From: Bacteroidota bacterium
Lineage (GTDB): Bacteria > Bacteroidota > Bacteroidia > Bacteroidales > UBA4417
Assembly: GCA_013376995.1 (NCBI GenBank)
Contig: JACAAZ010000001.1
Location: 173,586-227,188 of the forward strand
Length of the DNA: 53,603 bases
Direction of reading: 5' to 3'
Part shown: positions 1 through 9,625 of the stretch, piece after piece
Layout of the letters: the number at the start of each line of letters is the position of its first letter
Numbering within the stretch: position 1 is the stretch's first letter
The notes under the pieces: generated by a model
What the model was told of the DNA's origin: nothing
The model's database searches: none
Seen by the model: only the letters and a program-made list of their open reading frames with translations
Made by a program: the position numbers and the translations under genes

Positions 1-99
1 TGACTATCGAGTGACTATCGAGTGACTATCGAGTGACTATCGAGTGACTATTGAGTGACTATTGAGTGACTATTGAGTGACTATTGAGTTACTATTAAT
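1..99. repeat. 11-bp tandem repeat (minisatellite) at the window edge
   Basis: Eight uninterrupted copies of an 11-mer run from base 1 to 88. The first four are TGACTATCGAG and the next four TGACTATTGAG, so one C/T difference divides the array into two homogeneous blocks. A degenerate ninth copy (TTACTATTAAT) occupies 89-99. The array starts at the window edge and probably continues upstream. There are no spacers, so it is not CRISPR. An 11-bp unit would shift frame if translated, so it is most likely non-coding. Confidence 0.95.
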
Positions 100-227
100 T
101 GATTTTCCACAATACGCCAAGCCCTCAGCGCTTTGCGCTTCGCCCCTCCTGCGCTGCGCACTTCCCCCTGTGCATAACTTGTTCTAAAAATCCAGTTCTG
201 CTGTTTTCCTGAATTAGGCTTTTGGTA

Positions 228-235
228 TATCTTTG
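228..235 (+). promoter_or_regulatory. parE promoter -7 element TATCTTTG
   Basis: TATCTTTG matches the Bacteroidota -7 consensus TAnnTTTG exactly. It ends 9 bases before ATG 245, so the mRNA would have almost no leader. The TTG codon at 233-235 lies inside the element and is therefore unlikely to be the start codon. No clear TTG -33 box is visible, only a T-rich stretch near 204-207. Confidence 0.55.
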
Positions 236-244
236 ACTCGATTT

Positions 245-2140
245 ATGGAAACACAAGGCAACTACACTGAAGATAGCGTCAGATCCCTTAGCTGGAATGA
301 ACATATCCGGCAGCGCCCGGGGATGTACATTGGAAAACTTGGTGATGGATCATCCCACGATGACGGGATTTATGTCCTCCTAAAGGAAATCATCGACAAT
401 GCCATCGACGAGTATGTGATGGGGCATGGCCGCACTATTGAAGTAAGCATTAAGGAACATTCGGTAAGTATCCGTGATTATGGCCGGGGAATTCCTCTTG
501 GTAAGCTTATTGAATGTGTTGGCCAGATGAATACCGGGGCAAAGTACGATTCGAAAGTATTTAAAAAGGCTGTTGGATTGAATGGGGTTGGATCAAAGGC
601 CGTCAATGCCTTATCGAGTCATTTCACAGCCCAATCCATTCGTGAGGGGCGAACCAATACTGTTGAATTCTGCAAAGGCGACCTTATTTCTGAAACTGGT
701 GAACAGCTTTGTGAACTGAGGAATGGCACCCTGATCACTTTCACTCCCGATGAATCCTTGTTCGTCAATTTTCATTTTATCCCGGAGTACATAGAGCAGA
801 TGCTCTGGAATTATTGTTACCTGAATAATGGCCTCATTATATATTTCAATGGCCAGCGCTTTCTTGCCAAGAATGGATTGCTGGATATGCTTGAACGGGT
901 CAATAACGGAAACCCGATGCTCTATCCCCTGATCCATATCAAGGAGGAAGATTTTGAATGTGCTTTCAACCATAGTTCAAGGCAATCAGGAGAAGAATAC
1001 TATTCATTCGTCAATGGGCAGCATACTACCCAGGGGGGTACACACCTGGCAGCCTTCCGAGAAGCACTGGTTAAAACAATAAGGGAATTCTACAATAAGG
1101 ATTTTGAACCGGGCGATATTCGTTCTTCTATTATTGCCGCAGTCAGTGTCAGGGTTGCTGAACCGGTTTTTGAGTCCCAGACCAAGACTAAACTTGGATC
1201 CTCACACATGGAGCCGGGTGGTACAACCGTAAATAAATTTATCAACGATATTCTGAAGAAAAGGCTGGATAACTTCCTGCACATGAACTCGGATGTTGCT
1301 GAAGCCTTGTACCGTAAGATCCTTCAGAATGAAAAGGAACGAAAGGACCTTGCAAGTATCAAGAAACTGGCTAAGGACAGTGTTAAGAAAGTCAGCCTTC
1401 ACAATAAAAAACTACGTGATTGCAGGGTCCACTATAATTCAAATGATGAACGCAGGCTTGAAACCACTCTTTTCATCACTGAAGGTGATTCAGCGAGTGG
1501 AAGCATCACCAAGAGCCGCGATGTCAACACACAGGCAGTATTCTCGCTTAAGGGAAAACCGCTGAACTGCTATGGCATGACTAAAAAAGTTGTGTATGAA
1601 AATGAGGAGTTCAACCTACTTCAATCAGCCCTTAATATTGAGGATGAAATAGATAATCTCCGTTACAACAACATTGTTATAGCTACAGATGCTGACGTTG
1701 ACGGGATGCATATTCGCTTACTGCTCCTTACTTTCTTCCTGCAATTCTTTCCTGACCTCGTCAAGAGCGGGCATGTCTATATCCTGCAAACACCACTTTT
1801 CAGGGTTAGAAATAAGAAAAAGACAAACTACTGTTATTCTGAGGAAGAAAGAGTAGCAGCCATTGCCGAACTTGGCCCGAATCCGGAAATTACCCGTTTT
1901 AAAGGTCTTGGAGAGATTTCTCCTGATGAATTCAGGCACTTCATCGGTCCTTCCATGAGACTGGATCCCGTCATCCTTAAGCATTCCGGTGAAATAGACC
2001 AGGTTTTGGCTTACTACATGGGTAAAAATACACCCGAACGTCAAAGGTTCATTATCGACAATCTTCGACTTGAAGAAGATGTCCTGCCAGGTCAGAAGCC
2101 TAAAGAAGTTGCCCTGTCAGAACTTACTGCTGCAGGCTAA
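245..2140 (+). CDS. parE: DNA topoisomerase IV subunit B (GyrB/ParE family)
   Basis: Type IIA topoisomerase ATPase subunit, which with ParC decatenates chromosomes. The N-terminal GHKL ATPase domain shows the EIIDNAIDE box (residues 48-56), DYGRG, and the [14 protein letters not shown] lid. A QTKTKLG loop links to the transducer region. The TOPRIM domain has EGDSASG near 413, DADVDG near 482, and a KGLGE motif. At 631 aa the length fits the short ParE/GyrB form. The start is placed at ATG 245 because the upstream in-frame TTG 233 lies inside the -7 promoter element. No parC follows: the next gene is convergent and begins 2 bp away. ParE rather than GyrB is inferred from length and overall resemblance to Bacteroidota ParE; the motifs alone do not separate them. 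Confidence 0.9.
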   Translation: METQGNYTEDSVRSLSWNEHIRQRPGMYIGKLGDGSSHDDGIYVLLKEIIDNAIDEYVMGHGRTIEVSIKEHSVSIRDYGRGIPLGKLIECVGQMNTGAKYDSKVFKKAVGLNGVGSKAVNALSSHFTAQSIREGRTNTVEFCKGDLISETGEQLCELRNGTLITFTPDESLFVNFHFIPEYIEQMLWNYCYLNNGLIIYFNGQRFLAKNGLLDMLERVNNGNPMLYPLIHIKEEDFECAFNHSSRQSGEEYYSFVNGQHTTQGGTHLAAFREALVKTIREFYNKDFEPGDIRSSIIAAVSVRVAEPVFESQTKTKLGSSHMEPGGTTVNKFINDILKKRLDNFLHMNSDVAEALYRKILQNEKERKDLASIKKLAKDSVKKVSLHNKKLRDCRVHYNSNDERRLETTLFITEGDSASGSITKSRDVNTQAVFSLKGKPLNCYGMTKKVVYENEEFNLLQSALNIEDEIDNLRYNNIVIATDADVDGMHIRLLLLTFFLQFFPDLVKSGHVYILQTPLFRVRNKKKTNYCYSEEERVAAIAELGPNPEITRFKGLGEISPDEFRHFIGPSMRLDPVILKHSGEIDQVLAYYMGKNTPERQRFIIDNLRLEEDVLPGQKPKEVALSELTAAG

Positions 2141-2142
2141 AT

Positions 2143-3663
2143 TCAATCAGCAGTTATAGATTCAATTTTTTTGTAAGCGCGTCCAATGTATTGAATGATG
2201 TCGCCTGCTATGACAGCCTGCTTTCCTGATTCATCAGCAGCAAGGTCGCCCGAAAGCCCGTGAAGGTAAACACCAAGCAGGCAGGCATCCAAAGCTGTAT
2301 AATGCTGAGCCAGTAAACCGGTAATTATCCCTGTGAGTACATCTCCGCTTCCACCTGTTGCCATACCGGAATTACCCGTAGAATTAAAGAAACAGGTCCC
2401 GGAAGGAGTGCACGTTATGGTGTATGCTCCCTTTAAAACTATATACACCTTATGGCGTATACAATATTCCTTAAGTTTTTCAAGAGTTTCAAATCCATTT
2501 GAGGACTTGCCTGCAAGTCGTTCAAATTCTTTTGGATGTGGAGTAAGTATGCTGCCAACAGGGATAAATGCCTGCCATGTCTTCTCTTCTGACAATATAT
2601 TCAGGGCATCTGCATCCAACACCATTGGAATTTTGCAATCCTGAATCAATAGCCTCATAAGACTTTTTGCTTCTGCAGATGTTCCAAGCCCGGGTCCAAC
2701 GCCCACCGCATTGTAAGGCGACAAATCCGGTGGCCGGGAGCATTCCTTATCATTAGCATCAAGCGAGAGCATAGCTTCAGGTACCGAGCTTTGCAAAATA
2801 GAATATCCAGAAGATGGAATATGTGTGGTAAGGAGACCAACGCCCGATCGCAGGCATGCCTTTGAAGAAAGCACAGCAGCTCCAGTTTTACCATAACTCC
2901 CGCTTATCAAAAGAGCGTGACCATAGGTCCCTTTATGCGAAAACTTCCTCCTGACCTTTACCAATGATTTTATAGTGGATTTCGTGGTGAAGAAATTGGA
3001 ACAAGCTTCAGAATCAATCATTTCTGCATCCAGCCCAATAGGAAGTACAGTCCATTCACCAACATGAAGATCATTTTCTGCAAAGAGGAAAGCAAGCTTC
3101 GGGAATTGGAAACTTAAAGTATAATCAGCGTTAACAACCGGGCTTTCTTTCTGAACCGGATGATCAACAAAAAGGCCTGAAGGAATGTCAATGGACACAA
3201 CAAAAGAATCCAAACGGTTGATGAAATGAATTACCTCAGAAGCCAAACCGGAAATTGGCTTAGAAAGGCCGGATCCAAATATTGCATCGATAATTATGTC
3301 AGATTCACCAGGTTCCCAACTTAGTGCTTCAGAATAATAAACAGGCTTAATGCCTGATTCCCTCAGCCGCGTATGGTTCATCCTGAAGTCATTTGAATAC
3401 TTTCGTTCTTCATCGGGAATGGCAACACGCACCATATAATTAGCCTTCCAGAGCATCCTGGCAATAGCCAGCCCATCACCTCCGTTATTTCCAGGACCAC
3501 AAAAAATATAGAAGACAGGATTCCTGCCGGCCAATTTAGCTAATAACCATTCATAACATTGAACGGAAGCCCTTTCCATTAGATCGATTGAATTGACCGG
3601 CTCATGCTCAATCGTATAGGCATCTGCCTTTCTGACTTGTTCTGCTGAAAATATCTTTATCAT
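2143..3663 (-). CDS. nnrD: Bifunctional NAD(P)HX epimerase / ADP-dependent NAD(P)HX dehydratase
   Basis: Repairs hydrated NADH/NADPH. The N-terminal YjeF_N epimerase domain (about 1-215) carries CGPGNNGGDG near residues 55-64 and the DAIFGSGL segment. The C-terminal ribokinase-like dehydratase domain has GVGPGLGT, a TPHPKEF motif, and NSGMATGGSGDVLTG with the catalytic-type Asp near 441. The 506-aa length is normal for the fused enzyme. It is convergent with parE (2-bp gap) and divergent from hydE across 150 bp. Function follows from established family knowledge. Confidence 0.93.
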   Translation of the reverse strand: MIKIFSAEQVRKADAYTIEHEPVNSIDLMERASVQCYEWLLAKLAGRNPVFYIFCGPGNNGGDGLAIARMLWKANYMVRVAIPDEERKYSNDFRMNHTRLRESGIKPVYYSEALSWEPGESDIIIDAIFGSGLSKPISGLASEVIHFINRLDSFVVSIDIPSGLFVDHPVQKESPVVNADYTLSFQFPKLAFLFAENDLHVGEWTVLPIGLDAEMIDSEACSNFFTTKSTIKSLVKVRRKFSHKGTYGHALLISGSYGKTGAAVLSSKACLRSGVGLLTTHIPSSGYSILQSSVPEAMLSLDANDKECSRPPDLSPYNAVGVGPGLGTSAEAKSLMRLLIQDCKIPMVLDADALNILSEEKTWQAFIPVGSILTPHPKEFERLAGKSSNGFETLEKLKEYCIRHKVYIVLKGAYTITCTPSGTCFFNSTGNSGMATGGSGDVLTGIITGLLAQHYTALDACLLGVYLHGLSGDLAADESGKQAVIAGDIIQYIGRAYKKIESITAD

Positions 3664-3787
3664 TCAGATTCGATTACTATTCAAAGGTACGAAAATCGGT
3701 AGCGATTTCTTTGGATAGCCGGCGCTATTCTTTAGTGGATTAAGGATAGAGCAGTTAGTTGAACCCTGTTTTTTAAGTTAATAAATG

Positions 3788-3795
3788 TAACTTTG
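3788..3795 (+). promoter_or_regulatory. hydE promoter -7 element TAACTTTG
   Basis: Exact match to TAnnTTTG, 18 bases before the hydE ATG at 3814. The nearest TTG upstream (3759-3761) is 26 bases away, longer than usual, so the -33 box is uncertain. A short leader is implied. Confidence 0.5.
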
Positions 3796-3813
3796 TTGCC
3801 AAATTAAATCATC

Positions 3814-4908
3814 ATGGATCATTCGGTTGAGCAGATACTGAATAAACCTGTATTTGAACGGGAAGATCTCATTGTTTTGCTTAATGCAGACAAGAAAGAG
3901 AGAGAACTGATTTTTAGAAAAGCAGCCGAAGTAAAGAAGGAATTTGTTGGGAATAAAGTCTATTTCAGGGGTTTGGTTGAACTTTCGAATATTTGCTCCA
4001 AAAACTGTTACTACTGTGGGATTCGAAGTGGTAATAAGGTGGTAGACAGGTATTTTGTTAGTGATGATGAAGTTCTGGAAGCTGCCAGGTACGCAATGGA
4101 TAATGGTTATGGATCCATGGTAATTCAATCAGGAGAACGCACAGATAAGGTATTTGTGAAGAAAGTGACCAATATGCTTGAAAAGATCAAAGCTCTTTCT
4201 GATGGGAAACTTGGTATTACACTATCCATGGGAGAACAAACGGAAGAAACTTACAGGCAATGGTATGCTTCAGGAGCGCACCGCTACCTTTTGCGGATAG
4301 AATCATCAAATCCGGATCTGTATTATAAAATTCATCCGAACGATGCGCGCCATTCCTTTGATTACAGGCTGAATGCTTTGCGCTTACTGCGAAAGGTAGG
4401 CTATAATGTTGGAACAGGTGTAATGATCGGATTGCCATTCCAAACCATCGATGACCTCGCCGGAGACTTATTGTTTTTCAGGGACATGGATATTGATATG
4501 GCAGGAATGGGGCCGTATATAGAACATAAGGATACTCCTCTTTACCAGTACAGGAATATACTCATGCCTAAAGCTGATCGTTTTTACCTTTCACTGAAGA
4601 TGGTCGCTATCCTTCGCATAATGATGAAGGATATCAATATAGCAGCAACAACAGCGATGCAAACCCTTGATAAACAGGGCCGTGAAAAAGCGCTTAAGGT
4701 TGGTGCAAACATAATTATGCCGAATCTTACTCCTGTAAAATATCGTGAAGGCTATCTTTTATATGAAGATAAACCCTGCATCAATGAAGAGGCAAGTGAG
4801 TGCAAGAATTGTCTCGAAGCTCGTATTCATATTGCCGGTGATGAAATTGGCTATGGAGAATGGGGAGATTCAAAACACTTTGCTGCACGCAAGCAATCCA
4901 ATAACTAA
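3814..4908 (+). CDS. hydE: [FeFe]-hydrogenase maturation radical SAM protein HydE
   Basis: Radical SAM enzyme that helps build the diiron subcluster of the [FeFe]-hydrogenase H-cluster. The SAM-cluster motif is C61-x3-C65-x2-C68 (CSKNCYYC). The following segments, including SMGEQTEE, HRYLLRIESSNPDLY and GTGVMIGLPFQT, fit the HydE/BioB TIM-barrel family. Three C-terminal cysteines, C322-x7-C330-x2-C333, match the accessory-cluster spacing of some HydE proteins. The 364-aa length is typical. hydF, hydG and the hydrogenase are not in the window, so they must lie elsewhere or be absent. A related PylB-like or methylornithine-synthase role is possible but less likely. Confidence 0.85.
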   Translation: MDHSVEQILNKPVFEREDLIVLLNADKKERELIFRKAAEVKKEFVGNKVYFRGLVELSNICSKNCYYCGIRSGNKVVDRYFVSDDEVLEAARYAMDNGYGSMVIQSGERTDKVFVKKVTNMLEKIKALSDGKLGITLSMGEQTEETYRQWYASGAHRYLLRIESSNPDLYYKIHPNDARHSFDYRLNALRLLRKVGYNVGTGVMIGLPFQTIDDLAGDLLFFRDMDIDMAGMGPYIEHKDTPLYQYRNILMPKADRFYLSLKMVAILRIMMKDINIAATTAMQTLDKQGREKALKVGANIIMPNLTPVKYREGYLLYEDKPCINEEASECKNCLEARIHIAGDEIGYGEWGDSKHFAARKQSNN

Positions 4909-4977
4909 TCATCCTGCATTTCAAGCAATAATCAGCACCCCGGTTTGATCCGATGATGCTACCTTAATCCGAATTAG

Positions 4978-6408
4978 ATGCCCAGAAGACCCTATCCGCT
5001 TTTTGAGAATGTTACCATCATTGATGCAGGCGCCGAAGGAAAAGCAGTTGCACGTGTTGATGAACTTGTTGTTTTTGTTCCCTTTGCAGTGCCCGGAGAT
5101 GTAGTAGATATACAGGTTGTGGCAAGGAAAAAGAGTTTTTGTGAGGGCAGGGTTACCCTCTATCACAAATATTCAGAGCGAAGAATAGAGGCTTTTTGCA
5201 GCCATTTCGGAACATGCGGGGGATGCAAATGGCAGAACATGTCCTACGAAGACCAGTTGATGTATAAGCAGAAACAGGTGGACGATGTTTTCCAGCGAAT
5301 AGGCAAATTTGAATATCCGGCTATCAGGCCAATTCTGCCATCCGGGCAATCAACGTATTACAGGAATAAACTTGAGTATACATTCTCAAACCGCCGATGG
5401 CTGGATAGAGAAGATATGCAGCTTCCAGCTGAAGAAAGGCAGATGAATGCCCTGGGATTTCATATTCCACAATTATTCGACAGGATACTTGACATTGACC
5501 ATTGCTACCTTCAGCCGGAACCCTCAAATGCCATTCGCCTGGCAGTTAGAGCATATGCTATGGAACAAGGGCTTGAGTTCTATGATGCACGCACTCATAC
5601 CGGGTTTCTCAGGAATATCATCATCCGGAATACCACTACCGGCCAGGTTATGGTTATCGTTGTTTTTGCAAGAAATGACAGGGAGGATATTGAGGGTATG
5701 ATGCACTTTATCAAAAGCTCATTTCCCGTGGTTGCTTCCCTAATGTATGTAATCAACGAAAAACACAACGATGTGATTACCGACCAGGAGGTTTTGCTTT
5801 GGTCTGGTGATCCTTTCCTTCTTGAAACAATGCCGGACCCGGTAGGAGAGGGGAAGATACTAAAGTTCAGGATAGGGCCGATTTCCTTCTTTCAGACCAA
5901 TCCAAAACAGGCCTGGCATCTATATAAAACAGCTTTTGACCTTTCCGGTTTCACCGGATCAGAAGTAGTTTATGACCTGTATTGCGGCACAGGGACCATC
6001 AGCAATTTTATTGCGCATGCAGTTAAGGAAGTTGTTGGTATTGAATATGTTGAATCTGCTATCAGTGACGCCCATGTAAATTCAGAAATCAACAATATTA
6101 AAAATACCCGGTTCTATGCAGGTGATCTTGCAAAAGAACTAACAGCTGAATTTGTTGCCTTGAATGGAAAACCGGATGTAATTATTACTGATCCTCCACG
6201 CTCCGGAATGCACGAAAAAGTGATTAAGCAAATTCTTGAGATTGCTCCTCAAAAAGTAGTCTATGTGAGCTGCAACCCTGCTACACAGGCCAGGGATATA
6301 GCCCTGCTGGGTGAAAAGTACAGTGTTGCTGATGTACAACCGGTCGATATGTTCCCGCATACTCATCATGTAGAGAATGTCGTTCTCCTGAAACTCACTG
6401 AGAAATAG
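4978..6408 (+). CDS. rlmD: 23S rRNA (uracil-5-)-methyltransferase, RlmD/TrmA (RumA) family
   Basis: SAM-dependent m5U methyltransferase. An N-terminal TRAM-like OB fold (about 1-60) is followed by Fe-S ligand cysteines C74, C80 and C83 (CSHFGTCGGC). The SAM-binding motif is DLYCGTGT. Motif IV is TDPPRSGMH, and the catalytic cysteine sits in YVSCNPATQARD. The 476-aa length fits RlmD-type enzymes. Bacteroidota often carry one or two paralogues, so U1939 specificity is inferred. The last 14 bases overlap the 3' end of convergent aroK. Confidence 0.87.
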   Translation: MPRRPYPLFENVTIIDAGAEGKAVARVDELVVFVPFAVPGDVVDIQVVARKKSFCEGRVTLYHKYSERRIEAFCSHFGTCGGCKWQNMSYEDQLMYKQKQVDDVFQRIGKFEYPAIRPILPSGQSTYYRNKLEYTFSNRRWLDREDMQLPAEERQMNALGFHIPQLFDRILDIDHCYLQPEPSNAIRLAVRAYAMEQGLEFYDARTHTGFLRNIIIRNTTTGQVMVIVVFARNDREDIEGMMHFIKSSFPVVASLMYVINEKHNDVITDQEVLLWSGDPFLLETMPDPVGEGKILKFRIGPISFFQTNPKQAWHLYKTAFDLSGFTGSEVVYDLYCGTGTISNFIAHAVKEVVGIEYVESAISDAHVNSEINNIKNTRFYAGDLAKELTAEFVALNGKPDVIITDPPRSGMHEKVIKQILEIAPQKVVYVSCNPATQARDIALLGEKYSVADVQPVDMFPHTHHVENVVLLKLTEK

Positions 6409-6913
6409 CGGACAACTTTCTTATCTGTAAAGCAGCATCTTTTGGATCAATCTGAAGCGGCGAAAGAATAAGCTTTGCAGATTCATAATAAAATTCCCTC
6501 TGTCGAAGGTGATCCTCTACATGCTTATTAAAGTCATTCTGACTGAATGAGTTTAACAACGGCCTCTTTTTGGGCGACTCGTTGAGTCGCTTGACAAGTA
6601 CGTCAAGCGGAACTTTTAGGAAAACAGTAATACCACAACTATTCATAAATTCCATATTCTGGAGGTAACAAGGGGTTCCACCTCCAGTGGCAAGTATGAA
6701 TTCCTCCTGCTTAGCTAGCTCTACCAGGAGCTTGTGCTCGATATCCCTGAAGTGAAACTCACCATATTTCAGGAAAAATCCAGAAATGTTGATCCTGTAG
6801 CGGGCCTCAAATTCATCATCGAGATCGAAAAACGGAATATTCATCTCCCTAGCCAATTTTGGCCCAAAGGTGCTTTTCCCGCTCCCCATGTATCCGATTA
6901 TAAAAATCCTCAT
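6395..6913 (-). CDS. aroK: Shikimate kinase
   Basis: Phosphorylates shikimate at the 3-OH, the fifth step of chorismate synthesis, in the cytoplasm. It has the Walker A motif GYMGSGKST (residues 7-15), the shikimate-binding D30-L-D32 region, R57 in the FRDIE segment, and GGG at 77-79 (ATGGGT). The 172-aa length is standard. It is not next to other aro genes. Its 3' end overlaps that of rlmD by 14 bp on opposite strands. Upstream it is divergent from recQ. Confidence 0.93.
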   Translation of the reverse strand: MRIFIIGYMGSGKSTFGPKLAREMNIPFFDLDDEFEARYRINISGFFLKYGEFHFRDIEHKLLVELAKQEEFILATGGGTPCYLQNMEFMNSCGITVFLKVPLDVLVKRLNESPKKRPLLNSFSQNDFNKHVEDHLRQREFYYESAKLILSPLQIDPKDAALQIRKLSAISQ

Positions 6914-7048
6914 ACTGCAAATATAGAGTAAAGCATATAAATAGTTATGGGCTAAAGGACTGCTTGCAACAATGATTAAGAAGTAATCGGAGGCTATAAT
7001 TGAATGATATCAGGCAGTGCTTGGATTCAATGTTGTATCTTCGTAGCT

Positions 7049-8953
7049 ATGCTTACCAATCCAAAGGAGATACTTAAGAAATACTGGAATTATGACTCTT
7101 TTCGCCCTTTGCAGGAAGAGATCATTCAATCTGTATTGGCTGGGAAAGACACGCTGGCATTGCTCCCGACTGGAGGTGGTAAATCCATTTGCTTCCAGGT
7201 TCCGGCACTTTGCCAGGAAGGACTTTGCCTCGTGATAACACCTTTGGTCGCCCTAATGTCCGACCAGGTTGAGAATTTGAAAAAAAGAGGTGTTCCGGCA
7301 GTTGAGATCCATTCCGGAATGCATGCCAGGGAGATCAGATATGCATATGAAAAATGTTATGATGGCAGGGCAAAATTTCTTTATCTATCTCCAGAGCGAA
7401 TTGATACAAGCGCTTTTAAGGAAATGTCGGTTCACCTGAATGTTTCTTTGATAGCAGTAGACGAGGCTCATTGTATTTCGCAGTGGGGTTATGATTTCAG
7501 GCCACCCTACCTGAAGATCGCTGAAATCAGGAAACTGTTCCCGGCTGCACCAGTGTTGGCACTTACAGCCACAGCAGTATCCAGAGTTGTTGATGATATT
7601 CAGGACCGGTTGCTGTTCCCCAGGCGGAATGTATTCAGCAAAAGCTTTTATCGGGATAACCTGGCTTATGTAGTTTATAAGGAAGAAGACAAATACCGGA
7701 AGCTACTAAGGATTTGTAACGGCGTTAAAGGGACTGGAATTGTTTATGTCAGGAATCGCAGAATAACTAAGGAAACAGCCGAATATTTGAACAGGAACGG
7801 AATCCGGGCGGGTTATTACCATGCCGGCCTTGATCCTGTAATTCGTTCATCCAGGCAGAAGGAATGGATGAATGAAAAAATCCGTGTTATTGTTGCGACC
7901 AATGCCTTCGGTATGGGTATCGACAAACCAAATGTCCGATTCGTCGTGCATCTTGATCTCCCCGATACATTGGAAGCCTATTTCCAGGAAGCAGGGCGTG
8001 CTGGAAGGGATGAAAAGCAATCATATGCAGTAACATTGTATAATGAAGGCGACCTGATCGACGCACGCCATTTTCTCGAAATGGCCTGGCCCGAGCCACA
8101 AATTATCCGGTCAGTGTACCAGGCTCTTGGAAATTATCTTCAGATTGCTGTTGGAAGCGGTAAGGATTTGTCATTTGATTTTGATCTGGAATTATTTGCC
8201 TCTACCTATCGCTTTAAGCCCATCACGGTTTTCAATGTTCTGAAAATACTGGAAAGAGATGGTTACATAACATTAACCGATGCGATGAATTCTCCTTCCA
8301 GGGCATTCTTCCTTGTTGGCAAAGAAGCTCTTTATAAATTCCAGGTTGAAAACCGGCAGTCCGATCCAATTATTAAGGTTTTGCTGAGATCTTACAGTGG
8401 ACTGTTTACAGATTTTATACCTGTAAATGAATACGAAATAGCGCGTCGTTTGGCATCGGATCGTGAAAGTGCAGTCGAACAACTCATCTCGCTTTCGAAA
8501 TCAGGGATATTGGAGTATGTCCCTCAATCTAAAGTTCCACAGTTGATTTTTAATTGTGAAAGGCTAGCTCCTGAAGATATTGGCTTATCCAGGACCTTCT
8601 ATTTTGAAAGGAAGAAAGAGGCCGCTGCAAAACTGGATAAGCTAATCCAGTATTTGGAAAATAAAACTCGTTGCAGGAGTATAGGCTTGCTGGAGTATTT
8701 TGGAGACTCTACAGGGAAGGATTGCGGAATTTGTGACATATGTCTTGCGAGGAAGTCTTCGTCGCTTAGAGAGGATGATTTTGGTCACCTGGAAGCCTTG
8801 CTTCTTCAGATGCTTTCGGAAGGCAGCAAAAACATTCGTGACCTGGTTCACCTCATCCCTTCAGTAAGCGAAGAAAGAATAGTTGAAGTCATCAGAGTTC
8901 TCCTTGATCATGAAAAGCTACGGATTGAAAATGACATGATAAGTGTTGCTTAA
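7049..8953 (+). CDS. recQ: ATP-dependent DNA helicase RecQ
   Basis: 3'-5' superfamily 2 helicase for recombination and fork repair. Walker A is PTGGGKS (K45 from this start), the DEAH box is near residue 137, and motifs LTATA and FGMGIDKP are present. Motif VI is FQEAGRAGRD. A zinc site follows in the C-terminal part (CR... CGICDICL). The roughly 634-aa length indicates RecQ core plus RQC with a short tail. ATG 7049 is preferred over TTG 7004 because alignment-like family sequence starts there. A near-consensus TATCTTCG (7036-7043) also sits just upstream. The stop overlaps the start of the glycosylase gene by one base, which indicates an operon. Confidence 0.93.
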   Translation: MLTNPKEILKKYWNYDSFRPLQEEIIQSVLAGKDTLALLPTGGGKSICFQVPALCQEGLCLVITPLVALMSDQVENLKKRGVPAVEIHSGMHAREIRYAYEKCYDGRAKFLYLSPERIDTSAFKEMSVHLNVSLIAVDEAHCISQWGYDFRPPYLKIAEIRKLFPAAPVLALTATAVSRVVDDIQDRLLFPRRNVFSKSFYRDNLAYVVYKEEDKYRKLLRICNGVKGTGIVYVRNRRITKETAEYLNRNGIRAGYYHAGLDPVIRSSRQKEWMNEKIRVIVATNAFGMGIDKPNVRFVVHLDLPDTLEAYFQEAGRAGRDEKQSYAVTLYNEGDLIDARHFLEMAWPEPQIIRSVYQALGNYLQIAVGSGKDLSFDFDLELFASTYRFKPITVFNVLKILERDGYITLTDAMNSPSRAFFLVGKEALYKFQVENRQSDPIIKVLLRSYSGLFTDFIPVNEYEIARRLASDRESAVEQLISLSKSGILEYVPQSKVPQLIFNCERLAPEDIGLSRTFYFERKKEAAAKLDKLIQYLENKTRCRSIGLLEYFGDSTGKDCGICDICLARKSSSLREDDFGHLEALLLQMLSEGSKNIRDLVHLIPSVSEERIVEVIRVLLDHEKLRIENDMISVA

Positions 8954-9564
8954 TGGTAGATAGAAATTTTATGGAATTGTCTCATGCTTTTTATACTCGT
9001 AACGATGTATTAGATATTGCCCGTGATTTGCTAGGGAAAGTGCTTTGTTCATCTTTTGATGGAATTGTAACTTCAGGTATCATTACCGAAACTGAAGCTT
9101 ATGCAGGAGTGACGGACAAGGCCTCTCACGCTTACAATGGAAGGAGGACACAAAGAACAGAGATCATGTTTTGGGATGGAGGGACAGCCTATGTCTATTT
9201 GTGTTATGGAATGCATTCCCTGTTCAACGTCGTTACATCGTTACAAGGTATTCCGCATGCAGTATTGGTTAGGGCAATAAAGCCTCTGGAGGGCATAGAT
9301 GTGATGAAAGAAAGAACCGGGAAGAAGGCGATAGGTGATAAGGAAGGGATAGGTCCGGGGAAAGTCTCTAAATTACTGGGAATTCACTTTAGCCATAGTG
9401 GTTGGAGCCTGGTAGAACCGGAGAATCAACTGTATGGTGACCGGATATGGATTGAAGACAGGATGATCCGGGTTGATCCATCAGAAATTGTATCAGGTCC
9501 CAGGATAGGTGTTGATTATGCGGGCGAAGACGCCCTATTGCCTTACCGGTTCAGGATCTTTTAA
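8953..9564 (+). CDS. DNA-3-methyladenine glycosylase, AAG/MPG family
   Basis: Excises alkylated purines in base-excision repair. Family signatures visible are LARDLLGK-like near the start, the catalytic-region ETEAYAG, DKASHAYNGRRT, VYLCYGMH, and VLVRAIKPLEG. The 203-aa length matches bacterial Aag. The ATG overlaps the recQ stop (TAATG), so the two are probably co-transcribed as a repair operon. A second in-frame ATG at 8971 is a possible alternative start. A terminator follows directly. Confidence 0.92.
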   Translation: MVDRNFMELSHAFYTRNDVLDIARDLLGKVLCSSFDGIVTSGIITETEAYAGVTDKASHAYNGRRTQRTEIMFWDGGTAYVYLCYGMHSLFNVVTSLQGIPHAVLVRAIKPLEGIDVMKERTGKKAIGDKEGIGPGKVSKLLGIHFSHSGWSLVEPENQLYGDRIWIEDRMIRVDPSEIVSGPRIGVDYAGEDALLPYRFRIF

Positions 9565-9569
9565 TAAAA

Positions 9570-9600
9570 AAAAGGGGCCCCGATTAAAAGGGCTCCTTTT
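9570..9600. terminator. Bidirectional terminator between the glycosylase and HU genes
   Basis: An 11-bp stem, AAAAGGGGCCC (9570-9580) with GGGCTCCTTTT (9590-9600) and one G-U wobble, has a 9-base loop. On the + strand it is followed by T-rich sequence. On the - strand it runs into a T8 tract (complement of 9566-9573). It fits the convergent arrangement. Confidence 0.8.
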
Positions 9601-9625
9601 CATTTTTTCAATAGATAGGGGGAAA

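Noticed and set aside
1-99. Possible CRISPR array at the left edge
   Set aside because: Units are 11 bp, directly adjacent, with no spacers and no cas genes. It is a simple tandem repeat.
1293-1565. ORFs in other frames inside parE, and similar ones across the PKD gene
   Set aside because: They fall within well supported genes and show shadow-frame composition. The PKD gene yields many because of its repeats.
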